DNA of 64,000 bases from assembly GCF_002078875.1 (NCBI RefSeq), contig NC_034409.1, positions 63,768,655-63,832,654 on the forward strand, written 5' to 3'. Source of the stretch: Numida meleagris (taxonomy: Eukaryota > Chordata > Aves > Galliformes > Numididae). The notes under the pieces are model-generated. The model was not told where the DNA came from. It ran no database searches and was given only the letters and a program-made list of their open reading frames with translations. A program made the position numbers and the translations under genes. Below, one piece after another: positions 37,906 through 51,000 of this stretch; the first letter of the stretch is position 1; each line of letters starts with the position of its first letter.

Positions 37906-38999
37906 TTGGAAAAAATTGTTTTCTATGTTCCATTTCATTCTCCTAATCCTCCAGATCAATCTCAGCCTCTCAGGGGTCTTTTCGCCCATGAAGAGAGTTA
38001 CTGAACGTGAAATGAGATTCTACAACAGAGGCTTCAAGAGGTGATGAATAAAGCAATCACAACTATCTTCTTTTTCTGTTTATTCTATTTATTACAGATC
38101 TTACATCCAATACGTAAAATGCAGTGCAGCCTTAACACCATTTAATTCAAACCCAGTTGATGTGCTACACACAATTTATCTAAGATATTTTCCCTCTGAT
38201 AAAAGAAAACATGAAAGTAAATATAAAAAGAATCACAGCAGAAGACACCGAAGTTAAATTCTTAATCACAATCTACAGCAAATGCAACCCAGAGGAATTT
38301 GGGCAAAATAAAATTTCTCACAAGGCAAGTGCAGTAAACTTAAAAGCAGAAGCTATTCACTCATGACTCTGAACATAAGATCTACCAGCTATTAAACTTT
38401 TCAAAGGAAGGCAAACATTGATCCACAGAAACTAATACTCTTGCCTCTTTCTGATGTGGAGTGATGCTATTGCTCTTCATGTCTTTGTGAACTTATTGAA
38501 TTTACCACTTATCAGGAATGGATAATATTTCTGGTTTCAAAAAGATGTGAGAAGGTGCTGACTTTATACTAAACTTGGAAGCAGACACAGAAACACCAGA
38601 AAATGATAGGAAAAAAGAAAAAGAAAACACCTCAAACCTTCAATCAAAAGCCTTTAGCCAAGCCAAAAATACACTAGACAGTAAACTACACAGACAAACA
38701 GGACTGATCACTGCCCTCACTACACTAAAAATTCTGTGCTTCCTCAGTTATTTCTGTGAGAGGCCACTTCATAGTTTGGAAAAGTAACTGTTCCACAGTT
38801 TCAGATAAGAACACCATACTGCCCAAAGTCATGTGAGGCAGAGCTGTGAACACAACCTGACATAGCTGGGTCCTCTCTTAATCATTTCCCAATGGAAGAG
38901 GTTGCAGCTAAATGAAAAATTAGATAGTTGCCTAATAAACTCTACTGACTCTGACCCTGTGCCACTGACCAGTCGGATGACCACACAGATAAATGTATT

Positions 39000-39210
39000 A
39001 CAGCAAGATGTTAGGAAAAGGTTCTTCCCTGAGAGGGCAGTGGGCATGGAACAGGGTCCCCTGGGCAGTGGGCATGGCCCCAGGCTGCTGGAGTTCGAGG
39101 AGCTTTTGGACAACATTCTCAGACATAAGGTTTGAATTTTGGATGGTGCTGTGCAGAGCCAGGAATTGGCCCCTTGTGGGTCCCTTTCAACTTAAGATAT
39201 TCTGTGATTG
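39000..39210 (+). mobile_element. CR1 LINE 3' tail, plus orientation
   Basis: It begins in the last reverse transcriptase codons (GTTAGGAAAAGGTTCTTCCC, the CR1 C-terminal block), carries a small duplication of GGGCAGTGGGCATGG at about 39040-39075, and ends with the CR1 3' UTR near a degraded ATTCTGTGATT. Confidence 0.85.
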
Positions 39211-40989
39211 TAAGACTAATCTGATTCTTTATCTAAGTAAGGAAAAACCTTACCAAATATAAAAGGTCTGAGGCTGGGTCTTCATGAATGACCTGAAGCA
39301 CAATTGGCACTAGCTAGGGCTACGCTACATTTAGATACAAGCAAAGTTTCAGTTCCCAGAGCCTAAAACTGAAAGGAAGAATTACAGTGCCTAGACCTCC
39401 GCTGATACCTTACAAATAATTGCATAGGGCAGATGTAGTAAATGTTATCAGCACTCCAGTTATGATAGTGCAAAAAGGAGTAATGGTGGATCCCATCTTC
39501 CACTTCCATAAGGAAAATGGAAAAGGTCTACACTGCGTATACAGAGTCAAAGCTCTGAAATTAGATGGCAATCTACATGCAAATGGATTAAGTGTCTCAT
39601 GAACTGTCTTATGAATCCTGAAGTGGCAGTTTAGATTATTATCATGCATTGAGAAGGAGAAAAACACAATGCTTATTTTACTACCATCTATTCACTGGAC
39701 TGATTGCTGATATCCCTTGAGAATTACAGCAGCTGGAAAAACTCGAGACTCAGAGCAAAGTGCAGGAGATGTGATCTACACATCCAAAGAGAAAGGTCAA
39801 AACTTTATAAGTAGAAATGTTACTATTAGAGGAGTAAAGGCTATTGCTTTCAGAGACTCTTGACATCAGTCTTCTCCCTGATTACTACAAGGAAATAGCT
39901 ATCAGAGAAGGTGGATTGTTTAGAAGTTAGTTGTCATTTTAATTCAACTGAGTATCAAATAACACAAGAATGTTACATGGATAGCTTACTTTAACAGACT
40001 CTATTACACTGCATTTCTTGCTCTGAATGAGGTATTTGAGCAATACAAATACAGACATGCAATTTTACTGCTAGCACCTAATCACAGCCACGAGAATACA
40101 AACATAATACGTAAAACACGTAGTCTTTCATGATGGGTTGCTTTTGTAACATCTTCCAATTTGGAGAAAAATTCTATCTTATGACTGCTGTGGAACAGGG
40201 CTGCTCTGCAATGTGTCACTCACTGGCGAGCCCCTAGTGCAGCCCTGGCTACTGGCTTCAACTGATGCTGCCCATCTCCATGCGAGCAGAACTGCAGAAG
40301 GCAGATGGAGAAGCTAATGCTAGAAAAACAGATGACAGTATGAGCCAAAATGAGTTTCAGATGGAGAGATGGAGTTAAATAATGAAATAAAACCATAAGA
40401 ATGTGTAAAGCGCATCTTTGCTCCAAGTTCAGGGGAACATTTATCATGCAAATACAAAAACATTTCATTTCAGGCAGGAAATGGATGAAAGAAAAGAAAT
40501 TATTTGACATGGGAAAAGGCAATTGGAATCAAGTTTTTGCTATCAGATAACCACTTCAGAGATAGCAGAGACTCCAGTTTTTAGCTGAACTGCCTGTAAT
40601 ACAAATAAAATTGCAGCCGCCCTTCCCACCAGCATTGCGGCCAGCCTTCTGCCTGAAGACCACAGGACTGAACAATCATGAATGACCTTACTGAAACAAG
40701 CACTGGCACTCAACATTTAAACTTCGTGTCATATTGTATATATATATCTACACAGAGAGACAGATGGAGAGATGTTTTAAGATCTTCTCTGTGACAAGAA
40801 GAAGTCATATTCAAGATCAAGTGATGACTTAGGAACCCAGGAATCATGGACAGGTGCTCTAGTACAAATGGCATTCAGAAGTCTTCCAGAAAAGGAACTT
40901 GGTTATGGACAAATATAGCTCCTAACATTATATAGCCACATTTTATCAGAACAAAAAGCACAGTCTATTTTACTCCTATGACAAAATTA

Positions 40990-41053
40990 TTTGTTTATAT
41001 ATGTGTATGTATGTATATGTGTGTATATATATAACAAATTTTATATATATAAG
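40990..41053. repeat. TA/TG-rich microsatellite
   Basis: Interleaved TATG, TGTG and TATATA runs over about 60 bases. Confidence 0.85.
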
Positions 41054-42737
41054 CGAATCTGTTAAATAGATACGTTTGAGATATTTACCTAAGTGTTATA
41101 TGTACATAAAATATACATCATGTAAAATATAAAAACAAAGCTAGGAGACCTCCAATCTGCTTCACAGGTATTCAGTCTCATGGATCAAAAAGAATACATG
41201 CATTAGCTATTAATTGTGCAATAATTATTAATAAAATATTTTAGAATATACATTTTAAACTGTTTTTAACAATTCCCATATCACTTAGGTGCTTCCTACC
41301 TCACTGGGACATCATGCACAAAAATTCCTAAACATGACATGGGAGGAAATGCTGAAGACCTGGGACACAGGAGAACTGTAACATGATTGCTAAATGTAAC
41401 TAACTGCCTTGAATTTGAGAAAGGTTTTAGGTCTTTTTCCTGTTTTCTCCAGCTCATACAGTTAGTGATACTGACAGACTTGTTCTTTATGCATACAAAA
41501 CAGAGAAAAAGCAGTAAAATGTGCAAACTGCTCTCTACAGGCTGTGCCAATTTGTCTTTACTTTAGACTCAGAATAATTGATTCTTCTGCTTCATTCAGT
41601 TCTTGGCAATTGAAACCACAATTTTGTGATCTCTCTGCTAGCAATGGAAGTGAACCAAGATCAACAATTCATTTTACAGGAGCTACCACACAGTAGTTAC
41701 ATGGTAATATTTTCAACTAATACATAAATTCAAACAAATATTTTAGAAGTAATAAGGCTGTTTACCATTACATATTTCAAACTTACTTGTCCCTATCTTC
41801 TACCTATATATGAAGATCCCATGATGTTTGACATGAAAAAGCTCAGAGAGGTATCACCATATAAAGGCCCATAAAGATTAAAGGACATACTTAAGACACT
41901 TAATGCTGCCACATCATTCAAAACATGTACTTCTGAAGAATTATTTGGATGACATAAAATGAATAAGAAAAGTGAAAAGCATCTCAAATAAATAATCTGC
42001 TAAGAGCTTTTAGACATGTCCCTTGCTGGTTTCTGTTACCACCCACTATTTCTGTCAACACATGCAATCAGTGAATCTATGAATGATGCAGAAACATCAC
42101 TGTCAAATACTCTTACTGCAGAATTTTGCTCTGTTGCAGTTCCTGCCTTTAATACTATGTCAAGTGAATGACTTCTGTAACACGCCACTGAAGACAAAAA
42201 TAAGTCTAAACTTAGAACTATTCATATGCAATATCATTCTTAAATGGCAAATGTTTCAAATAGTTTCTACTTCGGTCTGCTGATTTTTCTGGAAGTGGAC
42301 TTCCATACACTCTAGCACAGTGTTTTCTGCCTCCAAACCATGTCAGCATTTTCCCACCTCTCTTCTTCTCAGGGGACACAAATCAAGAGACTTCCAATCT
42401 CCTTACGTTTTTAGCCTCAAGAATTTCAAAGCAGTTCAAAAGCCAACAATGCAACCGATACAATTAAATTCTCATGTGTTCACAGGTGAATAGCCAACAC
42501 AGCCAGACTCAAGGCTTGTAAGGGTGTCCTTCCAAGGGGAAATGTAATGCTTTAAAACCACAAAGCAACCTGCCATCACTCCTCTAACCTCATGAGGTCA
42601 CTCCTGGCCATTACTCAACTCAAAAGAGGAGGGAAGCAAGACTAGTTACCAATAGGGAAGTTGCAGTTACTAGATGCAGCTCTTCAAGCTTTCTGGTTTC
42701 TTAACCTGCAGAAGAGGTGTTAAATTCAACAAGGGAG

Positions 42738-42945
42738 ATCATGGAATGGCTTGGGTTGGAAGGGACCTTAAAAATCATCCAGCCTCCCATGATGAGGGCA
42801 GGGTTCCCACCCACCAGATCAGGCTGCCCTGGGCCCCATCCAGCCTGACCTTAAACACCTCCAGGGATGGGGCATCCACTACCTCTCTGGGCAACCTGTT
42901 CCAGGGCCTCACTGCCCTCTGAGTGAAAAATTTTCCCTTAAAAGC
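42738..42945 (-). mobile_element. CR1 LINE 3' tail, minus orientation
   Basis: Reading from the left it has the inverted CR1 3' UTR (GGAATGGCTTGGGTTGGAAG) and then the end of the reverse transcriptase frame ([20 protein letters not shown] on the minus strand, about 42921-42862). It is 5'-truncated at about 42945. Confidence 0.92.
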
Positions 42946-43617
42946 TGCCAGAGGTGTGAGGGGTCCAGTAAAGGACTTCATTTTCACTGCAAATTTTGTT
43001 TTTCCATTCTCAGAAAAATACTAGTAACTGCAGTTGGTAAGCACAACCTTCAAGCACTTCTAAATAACAGCTCATCTGAGAGTTACAAAACCTGTCAAAA
43101 ATAGCAGGCCAAGTAGGACTCCAAATCTGTTACATTAAATTTAAGCTCCTTGAAATCCTTGTATCAAACAATAGTAATAGTGTTGTAAATTCCCCTTCTG
43201 CTAGCTGAGCATAAAGTTGAGCAGGGAGAGGGAGACACAAAGCATGAATCAAACCTATAGCGCAGCTAGATTCCTGAGTGCCTTTTCCTTATCACTCTTA
43301 GTTTTCTGACAAATACTTTAAATGTTGCTGCCTTAAAAGTTAGCAGGTGGGAGATCTCTGCTCAGAAAGAAGCAAAAATATTTTATAGCTAGCCAAATCA
43401 GTTTTTAAAAGAATAAAATCCCCTAGTTCTTTTATTTTGTTAATATAGATTTATAGATAGGTAACAATGTACTCATCTATAAACATTTACATACACAATT
43501 TCAGTTTTGTATACATACATATATAAAGTATCTAAATAAAATATATACAAAGACATCACAATCGACATTTAAATAACAATTTTAGCACAGAAATTCAGTG
43601 ACTTTCTGCCACCTTAC

Positions 43618-43691
43618 CATAAAGAGCCTTTGCACTTGTCCTTGAATTCTGCTCCCTCTCTGCCTGAGCAAATGTTGGTGAGCCATAGCCA
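43618..43691 (-). CDS. EPS8: EPS8 coding exon 2
   Basis: The acceptor ttccag precedes 43691 and the donor GTAAGG follows 43618. It adds residues 21-46 (one base finishing Asn21, 24 codons, one base of Glu46). The segment contains a GYGSPTF motif and ends in TSAKALYE, matching the human N-terminal linker before the PTB domain. It is low-complexity and polar, with no domain of its own. Antisense reading frames over this exon are incidental. Confidence 0.93.
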
Positions 43692-44671
43692 CTGGAAGGA
43701 AAGATTTCTGGTTAAATTCTGTACAGATGTAATTTCTACAGAAACGCAGGCATGCGTAAAACTTCCCCATTGTGTAGAGCTACATGTACCTACAGTGTTT
43801 ACAGCAGAGGAGATGCTACTAGATACTGGTTCTGCATCATGAATATAAGGAACCATGCTTCACTTGGGCTGGAAGCCCTCCTGTGTTATTTCTTGTTAAC
43901 AACATCACACACAATGGGGGCTGTGACATACGTATAAATTCTACCAAACAGTAAGTAATACTGATTACTATCAAGTAACAATAACGCCAAAGACTTGGTA
44001 GGATTTTGCCTCTTGCTTATGTACACAAGTGTTGTTTTTAACACTTTCAAGTGCTTTTCATAAAAGAAATAAAAGAAATATAATTGCCTACAACAAACAG
44101 AAAGACAATTCAACTTTCTTCTAGTGTAACAACAATAATGAGTCACGTACAAACTTTTGCATTAGATTAGGCCAATTCTCATTAATGGTGTGAATGAGTC
44201 TAGTAGCATGCTTCTGACAAAGGCAACATCTTCCTGTCTCAGAAAAGGCAACACTTTCAAGGAAAGCAATGGTTGTCCAGTTCTGTTTACTGGAAAATGA
44301 TATCTTCTCACAGATGGAAAGGGCAGCGTCATCCTCAAGGCACAAGAATGCTTTCACTCACAGCTAGCCTTAAACATCTCAGTCATATGAAGACCTCTCT
44401 GTGTCACATCGTAATTGTATTGTGGCTACAGCAATTTATTTTTCTGTGCCAGATGACATCATCCAGTAATACAGCTTTACTCTTCCACTAATTCAAAAAT
44501 CAGTCAGATAATATCTATTAGTTTGCTTTCACAGTTTGGAAGCTGCATGCTCTTGTAGAGAAACTGCCTTTGTTTTATTCCACTGAGTTCTAATAATAAT
44601 AGTGAAAGTGTAAGGAAAAAATACAGAATTTTTTTTTGTCCACAGAAGGAAAATCAAAGGCATAAACTTAC
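43692..44671 (-). other. EPS8: EPS8 intron between coding exons 1 and 2
   Basis: 980 bases, GT-AG. No recognised feature. Confidence 0.85.
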
Positions 44672-44733
44672 TTGATTTGAGGAGAATAACTTCCATAGCC
44701 ACCAGGAGGGGTATTTGATATATGGCCATTCAT
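44672..44733 (-). CDS. EPS8: EPS8 coding exon 1 (start codon)
   Basis: The exon starts at 44748 after a cttcag acceptor and carries only 15 bases of 5' UTR before the ATG at 44733-44731. The ATG has an A at -3. The peptide begins MNGHISN, as in human EPS8, and runs through residue 20 plus two bases of Asn21. The donor is GTAAGT at 44671. A second possible acceptor (tttgcag) lies 13 bases upstream; using it would only lengthen the UTR. The 5' UTR must continue in one or more upstream non-coding exons that I could not locate. Confidence 0.93.
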
Positions 44734-45282
44734 TCTTATCGTCACTTACTGAAGGAAATGATCTGCAAAAGAAACAGCAGCAAATGAATTGAAGTCTCTA
44801 AAGAGATGAAGGTTTAACACAGATGTAATACAAACCTAATGAGAAAATTATGGTTGAAATGTGGAAAGAATTGCATCAACAAACTCAATTGTTATTATTT
44901 TTATTGCACTGCATCCTTAAAGACCTATTACAGAACTTCCCCCCCCAGTTGTAATTTGATAACTTTTTCTTCAAATAATTTGGTAAATTAAGCCATTACA
45001 GCAGTCTTTAGGAATAACTTTTCAAATAAAAGGCTGACTAAACAGAGAATAACATCTGCTTCAGAAGTGAACAAGATGTTTCAAATGGCAACTTTAATAA
45101 TCAAGCATGCTTGGTTTTCATCCACAATTCATTTATCTGAATACAACTTTTGAAATGATTTTCTAATGCTCATTACATCTATAAAAGGTATCAGATGAAT
45201 TGTTAGAAAGATGCATTATCAAAATACAACACAATTGTTAACACAGAAGGAAACTTGGTTAGCTATTCTGGGACCAAAAAAA

Positions 45283-45318
45283 AAAACCCTTTCCTTTCCT
45301 TTTTTTTTTTTTTTTTAA
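45283..45318. repeat. A-rich then T-rich homopolymer tract
   Basis: An A run (about 45278-45287) is followed by CCCTTTCC blocks and a T run of about 18 (45299-45316). Confidence 0.8.
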
Positions 45319-45545
45319 AGCAGCATGTAATTTCCTGAAAGGTTGAAAACACTCATATAACAGCAATTCTGAGAAAGCTACGATGAAACAGTTAAAGGAA
45401 TGCTTTCTAGCTTAAGTATCATGTCCACTGAAGTTAAAATTGACTCTAGAAAATGATTTTCATATTAGAGTTAACAAATCAGCATTTAAATTTATAGTGG
45501 GCAAAAATACTTTCAAATATGTGTGTATGTGTCCAGGTATATGCA

Positions 45546-46405
45546 ATCATAGAATGGCTTGGGTTAGAAGGGACCTCAAGGATCATCAAGTTTCAATGCC
45601 CCTGCCATAGGCAGAGTTGCCAGCCTCTACATCAAGTACTAGATCAGACTGCCCAGGGCCCCATCCAACCTGGCCTTGAACACCTCCACAGATGGGGCAT
45701 CCACAACCTCTCCAGGCAACCTGTTCCAGCACCTCACCACTCTCTCAGTAAAACAAACAAACAGACAAACAAAAACTTCCCCCGACATCTAATTTAAATC
45801 TCCCTTCCTTTAGTTTAAAACCATTCCCCCTTGGTCCTATCACTATGTACCTTTATAAAAGGTTGATTTGTCTCATGTTTGTAGACTCCCTTTTAAATAA
45901 TGAAAGGCCACAATGTGCTCTCCCTGCATCCTTCTCTTCTCCAGGCTGAACAAGCCCAGTTCCTTCAGCCTATCCTCACAGGAGTTTAACTTCAGCCCTT
46001 GGATCATCTTCATAGCCCTCCTCTGGGCCTCCCCAAAAGCTCCACATCTTTCCTGAGTTTGGAGCCCCAGACTTGAACACAGCACTTCAGTTGGGTCCTC
46101 ATGAATGCAGAATAGAGGGGGACAATCCCTCTCCCTGCTGGCCTCCCTCCTCTTCTCATGGAACCCAGCATACAATTGGCCTTCCGGGCTGCAAGTGCAC
46201 ACTGCTGGCTCATGTTAAGTTTTTCATCTACCAGAACCTCCAAGTCCTTCTCCACAGGGCTACTCTCAAGTTCTTCTCCCAGTCTGTATACATATCTAAG
46301 ATTACCTCAACCACAGTGCAAAATCTTGCACTTAGCTTTGTTAAACCTCATTAGCTTCACAAAGGCCCACCTTCAGAGTTTATCAAGGTCCCTCTAGAGG
46401 ACATA
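45546..46405 (-). mobile_element. CR1 LINE 3' portion, minus orientation
   Basis: About 860 bases, the second longest CR1 here. On the minus strand the reverse transcriptase C-terminal region reads in pieces (46255 down to about 45880, with [20 protein letters not shown] and [13 protein letters not shown]) before the 3' UTR and one inverted ATTCTATGATT at the left edge. The frame is broken. The 46 bases to its left (45498-45543) match the flank of the copy at 55.9 kb. Confidence 0.93.
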
Positions 46406-47969
46406 ATTCAGAGTCATGAAATCGAAAAAGACTTTCAACTCTGCTAAACAGTCTAAAATATGTCAGATAAAGCTTGTATCCAAAAGACACTCCATTTCCA
46501 CATGTGAGCACAACCTGCTTTGTTGTACTAAAGCCATTTTACAATCAGCTTATGTTCTGAATCACTGTCAGCTTACTGCCTTACTTTAACAGTTCTCTTC
46601 TTGCTTTATAAAGCAGCAGTAGCTGACTGACCTATAATGCATACTATATTTTGTATCTACATGTGTTCTCCTTTCCTCTTTCATGCAGAAATACAAATCC
46701 AAATCATATTATGTTCTCAGCTCCAAAGACATCTGTGATTTCAGGAGACTTAGGAAGCTTCTTTGGTCTCCTGCACTCAGCACGGAATCATTTCTATACC
46801 TTTCTCACCTGACATTCTCTACCTGAGATGCAGTTAGCAAAGGTAGCCAGAACTGAGCCATATGGATTGCATACCAAATGTTGTCACGGGGAAGTGTGTA
46901 CTTCCTCTGTAGCAAGCACATACTTCACATTTTATCTTAGAATCCCTCTCCTACCCCTTCACCCCTACCTTTAAACTTTTGATTGCTCTTTGCAAAACAT
47001 TTTTATTGACAGATACACATCTTGCTTTCATTTCTCCTGCATGTTGACAAGGACATGGCTCCAAGCCACTCTTCATAGAATGCAGTACTTAGTAGCTGTC
47101 TGCAATAAATCACTCTCCTTTCTGAGTGATGTTCAATTCATTGGCAATTACAGCCTTTTGGAAGCATCCTGGACTTGTCCCATGATTTGAAAGAATATAA
47201 ATACTGATTTTTTTAGCAGGATGTTCCAGGTCATTGTGCACTCCTTGTTCCATTTCAGAAAATACACGGGCCAGAGCTGTTTGGACTGCTGTTGTTTAAG
47301 TCATGCTGCCATTAAACTCTTTAATAATACATACTGGCTATTAATTCTTATCATCTGCAAACACTGTTCAACTTTAATACACTGTTCAACAATTTACACT
47401 TGGATTACCTTCCTAAGAGTGATCAAGTCCCAAATCTTACACAAATTATTTCCATTTCTTTTCAGTAACCCCCATTTCACATACTTTCCACATATGCTTT
47501 TAATAAGATAACTCTTACTTTATTCTCTGTATCATTTCATAAGATGTGATTCTTCAAATCACAAATTCCTCAACTACTCATTTTAAAGTAATATGTGGGG
47601 AAAAAAAACTATTTTTTTTAGATTTACAGAATGATTTTGTTCCTCTGACATACTCACTTCTCTTAATCTCCAACATACTATGTTCGCTAGTTGTACTCCA
47701 CTTTAGGACAGCAGTGAAACTTGTTAAGTAGAAGAAACATAATAACTTAGAACTCACAGCTTCAGTCTTTGAAATTAGCATAGCGCACTGCAAGTTTTAA
47801 AGCAACAATGAACTTGAAAAGGAGATTTTTCACATTAGAAGAAAACGTGTCTTGACTAAATACTTGCCGACGATAAGGTGTAATACCACACAGCAATAAC
47901 GAAAAAATCTTTAAAATTACAATTGGGATCAAGTGATACTGAAAAACAGAAGTTAGAAGTTGTGTCTTT

Positions 47970-48004
47970 AAAAAAAAAAAAAAAAAAAAACGGAAAAAAA
48001 AAAA
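47970..48004. repeat. Poly(A): A21, CGG, A11
   Basis: 21 A (47970-47990), a CGG interruption and 11 A (47994-48004). It is not preceded by a recognisable retroposed gene. Confidence 0.85.
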
Positions 48005-51000
48005 CCTAGAAAAATGTTCTGCTGGTAAGCACAAAAGCTTTATGGAGTTTCAGCTGATTTGCAAACAAAATGACACATGCTATTTGGTCTGTATAAAGCC
48101 AACAATATTTCCCATCTCCCATTAAAAGAAATTAAACTCTTTTGAAATGTCAAGACTACTACTCTGACAGTACAATACCTGAGCCTTTACAACTCTGTTC
48201 ATGAAAGCTCCTGAATGAATCAAATCTAACTCCTTACAGACATTATTTTGGGTAATCAACAGTATTGAGAACTAGTTAAAAATACCAGGCTATTTCATCT
48301 CTTTCAGCCTAAATATTCCCGTAAAACAGCTTTAAGAAAGCACTCCAAAATTTTATTGTTTTATTAAGATAGAAGACAAAAACATAAAAGGATAAAAGAA
48401 TGCATAGTGCTTTGCTTACTAGGCACTTGCACAGCTGCCTTTGCTGTGTTTTTAATCCCTAATTCTCTTTCAACTCTCACAACCAGTCCCACAGTAAAAG
48501 TCAACTAGCACACACCGCTAAGCCTTCGTCATCCAGAAGCCTATTAATAAACTCTACTTCCTCCTTATTCTTCCCTTTCACCTCAGCCCAGCAGTTCACA
48601 ATAACATATGCCAATGCTGTGAACTTTAAGATAAACATCCTTTGTAATTAACTGTACAAAACCTCTTTAAGTAGACCTGAAGTATCAACAGTTTACTTGT
48701 TAGTATATCCAGGCATGGTCATGTCTTTCTCAGACTCTCGAAAAAAATATAAGGCCTGCTCTGAATTGTAAATATTTTAAAGCAGAGAAACTAAAGAAGA
48801 ATGTAAGAAAAGTAAACCAAGAAACTAATTAAAATAACAAGGTCTGGCAGGATCTGTGTCTGAACAAAAAGAATCCACCCTGAACTTTATTGCCACCATA
48901 AGCTTTATTTTTGGCAGGACCCCTGAATATTGTTAGTAAGCAGCAACATAAATGACAAAGGTCCAGTTTTTGTAACTGAAAAGTCATTTTGGAGAACGAT
49001 GTACTTTAGCTCTTCAGTTGACAGTTACAAGTGGTCTGTTGCCAAATATAGGCAGTATTGCAGTGGTATAGGAGATGATTTCATAAATATTCATTAAAAA
49101 CATGCACAAATACTAAACTACTCCTTGCCTTCTCTACCTTACAGCACAGCATCCTAATGAAGGCAATCGAATTTGTGCGCAAGAACAAGCTGACACATAG
49201 GCGACTCACACGTTCTGCCATTAAATTTCCTAGGAGGAGTCTGAAAGTAACAAAATTGCTCAATTTATTTTAAAAGCCCCTTTTCTAGAAGGGCAGAACT
49301 ATTTAATTACAGAAAATGAGATACGGGAGACACTGGTGCTCTTTTCCGCTCATCCTCAATCAATCAGTCCTACCTAGGCAATGGATCACAACATCATACG
49401 GGAAAAAAAATAACAGTTTAACGGTGTGGGGTTTTCAGAAATGATGCAGAGAGCCAGGAGGGTTAAGGAGAGAAGGATGCAAGGGAAGGAAGAGGAAAGC
49501 CTAGAATGGCTGGAAGAGTAATTGTCTACCGATTAAGAAAATGGTACAAGTAACAAGTCATTGTTATCATATGCCCGCAAAAATACAGGATTCTTCCTCA
49601 GCTAGATAACAGGCACAAACTGTAACTCCAGCCTAAACAAAAACAAGTGGGCTATTACAAGGTAACCCTTATCTGCAGCAGATCTCACATTGGAGCAATG
49701 TCAGAAAAGGACACTGACTCTCCATACTTTCCCCACTAAAGAATTATGGAACAACAAGAACAACCTCCACAAAAAACAGATGAGTCCATGCTAGACTGTA
49801 ACTCACTACAGCTTAAATAAAAATGCCTAGCACTGCTATTCCACAGCATTTAGTGCTGCTGTTCCAGAAAACTCACTTGCTCTGTCATTTTTTGTACTTC
49901 ATGTGTTTCTTCTTAAACATCCCTCTCTTCACCCATTTGCACCTTCCATGTTACCCCTCATGCTAAATTTTGAACCATTAGAAATTTTAACTCACTTGCT
50001 TCTCCTCGTAGAGGTCATTTCTTTGGCTATTTCTTATGTTTTTATATTCCTGTGTCTTCTCTTGCGTCTACTTTCTTTTTCCTTATCCTGTTCTCCAGCC
50101 ACAGATTTTACAAATGGGAAACCGCTGCTGGAAGTCACAGACTCAAATGAAATGTTGGCACTGCTCTCTGCCTCAGGACTTGTTTCAGACAACAACCAAG
50201 AGCAAACATGCCTTCTGCACTCTGTTTACCATCCTGTATCGAGATAAACATCAAGATGTACACACATGCATATAAGTAGGCTTTGTTTCAGAAACGACCA
50301 GTGGGGATTTTCTATCCTCTGCACATTGGTATCAAAATTTCTCAGAGACAAACTGCTCCTCTTTGGGCTGGCAGCAACTTCACAGTATCCCATTTTCCAT
50401 TTTCTACTAAGGGGACTTGAATGTACAAAGCACATTCAAAAAGATGATGACAAAAATCACACAAAGACTTCAAAGTTAGACCTGAAAGTGATGCAATTTC
50501 AAGCCAAAAGACTTGGACTTCTAGTGCCACTAGTCTGACTGTTGTCCCTTTGACTTTGGTTCTTTTAAGGCGCTCCTTATTAATGATCAGTGGGGAGGGA
50601 AGAAGCTGAAGGATGTTGAGAAGTGAATAAGTACTCTGACATGTCTGAGTGTCAGAACTGGAGGAAAATATGTTAAGCACAATAACCACAATACGATCAT
50701 TTTGAAAATGCTGCCACTTTCAGGTCTTCTCTTGATTGGCTCCTTCATATCAAGAGACAGAAGAATGGGATCATTTCAATAAAGATGAATTACTATGACT
50801 CTAGCCAGGAAGGTGACAGCACTGTGTGATGGGACATAGCACTACCCAGGAGAGATTTACAGATGCATTAATGCCCAAACAATAAGGCAGCAGATGAGCT
50901 CAATCCAGACTGCTTTTTCGCTGCATTGGTTTTTATACATACTTTCTTCAATTTAGCATTTTCCCTCCGTCCTTCAGTAGGACTATGCTAAATTTGTCAT

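Larger units (their letters stand above)
34138..43617 (-). other. EPS8: EPS8 intron between coding exons 2 and 3 (9.5 kb)
   Basis: The largest complete intron in the window, GT-AG. It contains (AC)n and AAACC repeats near 34.8 kb, a 15-base direct repeat (36628-36642 and 36674-36688), a solo LTR (about 37310-37905), a CR1 tail in + orientation (39000-39210), a TA/TG microsatellite (40990-41053) and a CR1 tail in minus orientation (42738-42945). No extra coding exon was seen. Confidence 0.8.
8764..44748 (-). other. EPS8: EPS8 gene, partial (16 coding exons, 3' end outside window)
   Basis: Sixteen exons on the minus strand join in phase to a 608-codon open reading frame that follows human EPS8 closely, with the PTB domain starting at the same residue number (69). 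All 15 internal introns are GT-AG. EPS8 is a cytoplasmic adaptor and actin regulator: it binds activated EGFR, joins ABI1 and SOS1 in a RAC-activating complex, and caps or bundles actin filaments at filopodia, microvilli and stereocilia tips. The visible part holds the PTB domain (about residues 60-195), proline-rich stretch (208-223), lysine-rich stretch (299-309), conserved middle region and SH3 domain (about 538-590). The roughly 215 C-terminal residues expected from the human protein are missing because the window ends inside the next intron. Identity is clear; the paralogues EPS8L1-3 fit less well over the PTB and SH3 regions as I recall them. Confidence 0.97.

Noticed and set aside
47970..48004. 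Poly(A) tract as the tail of a retroposed gene
   Set aside because: The sequence to its left shows no coding remnant, and the tract is interrupted.
50342..50689. 115-codon minus frame and overlapping plus frames at 49903-50538
   Set aside because: No recognised domain, composition like the surrounding intron, and frames on both strands overlap without a convincing splice or coding pattern.
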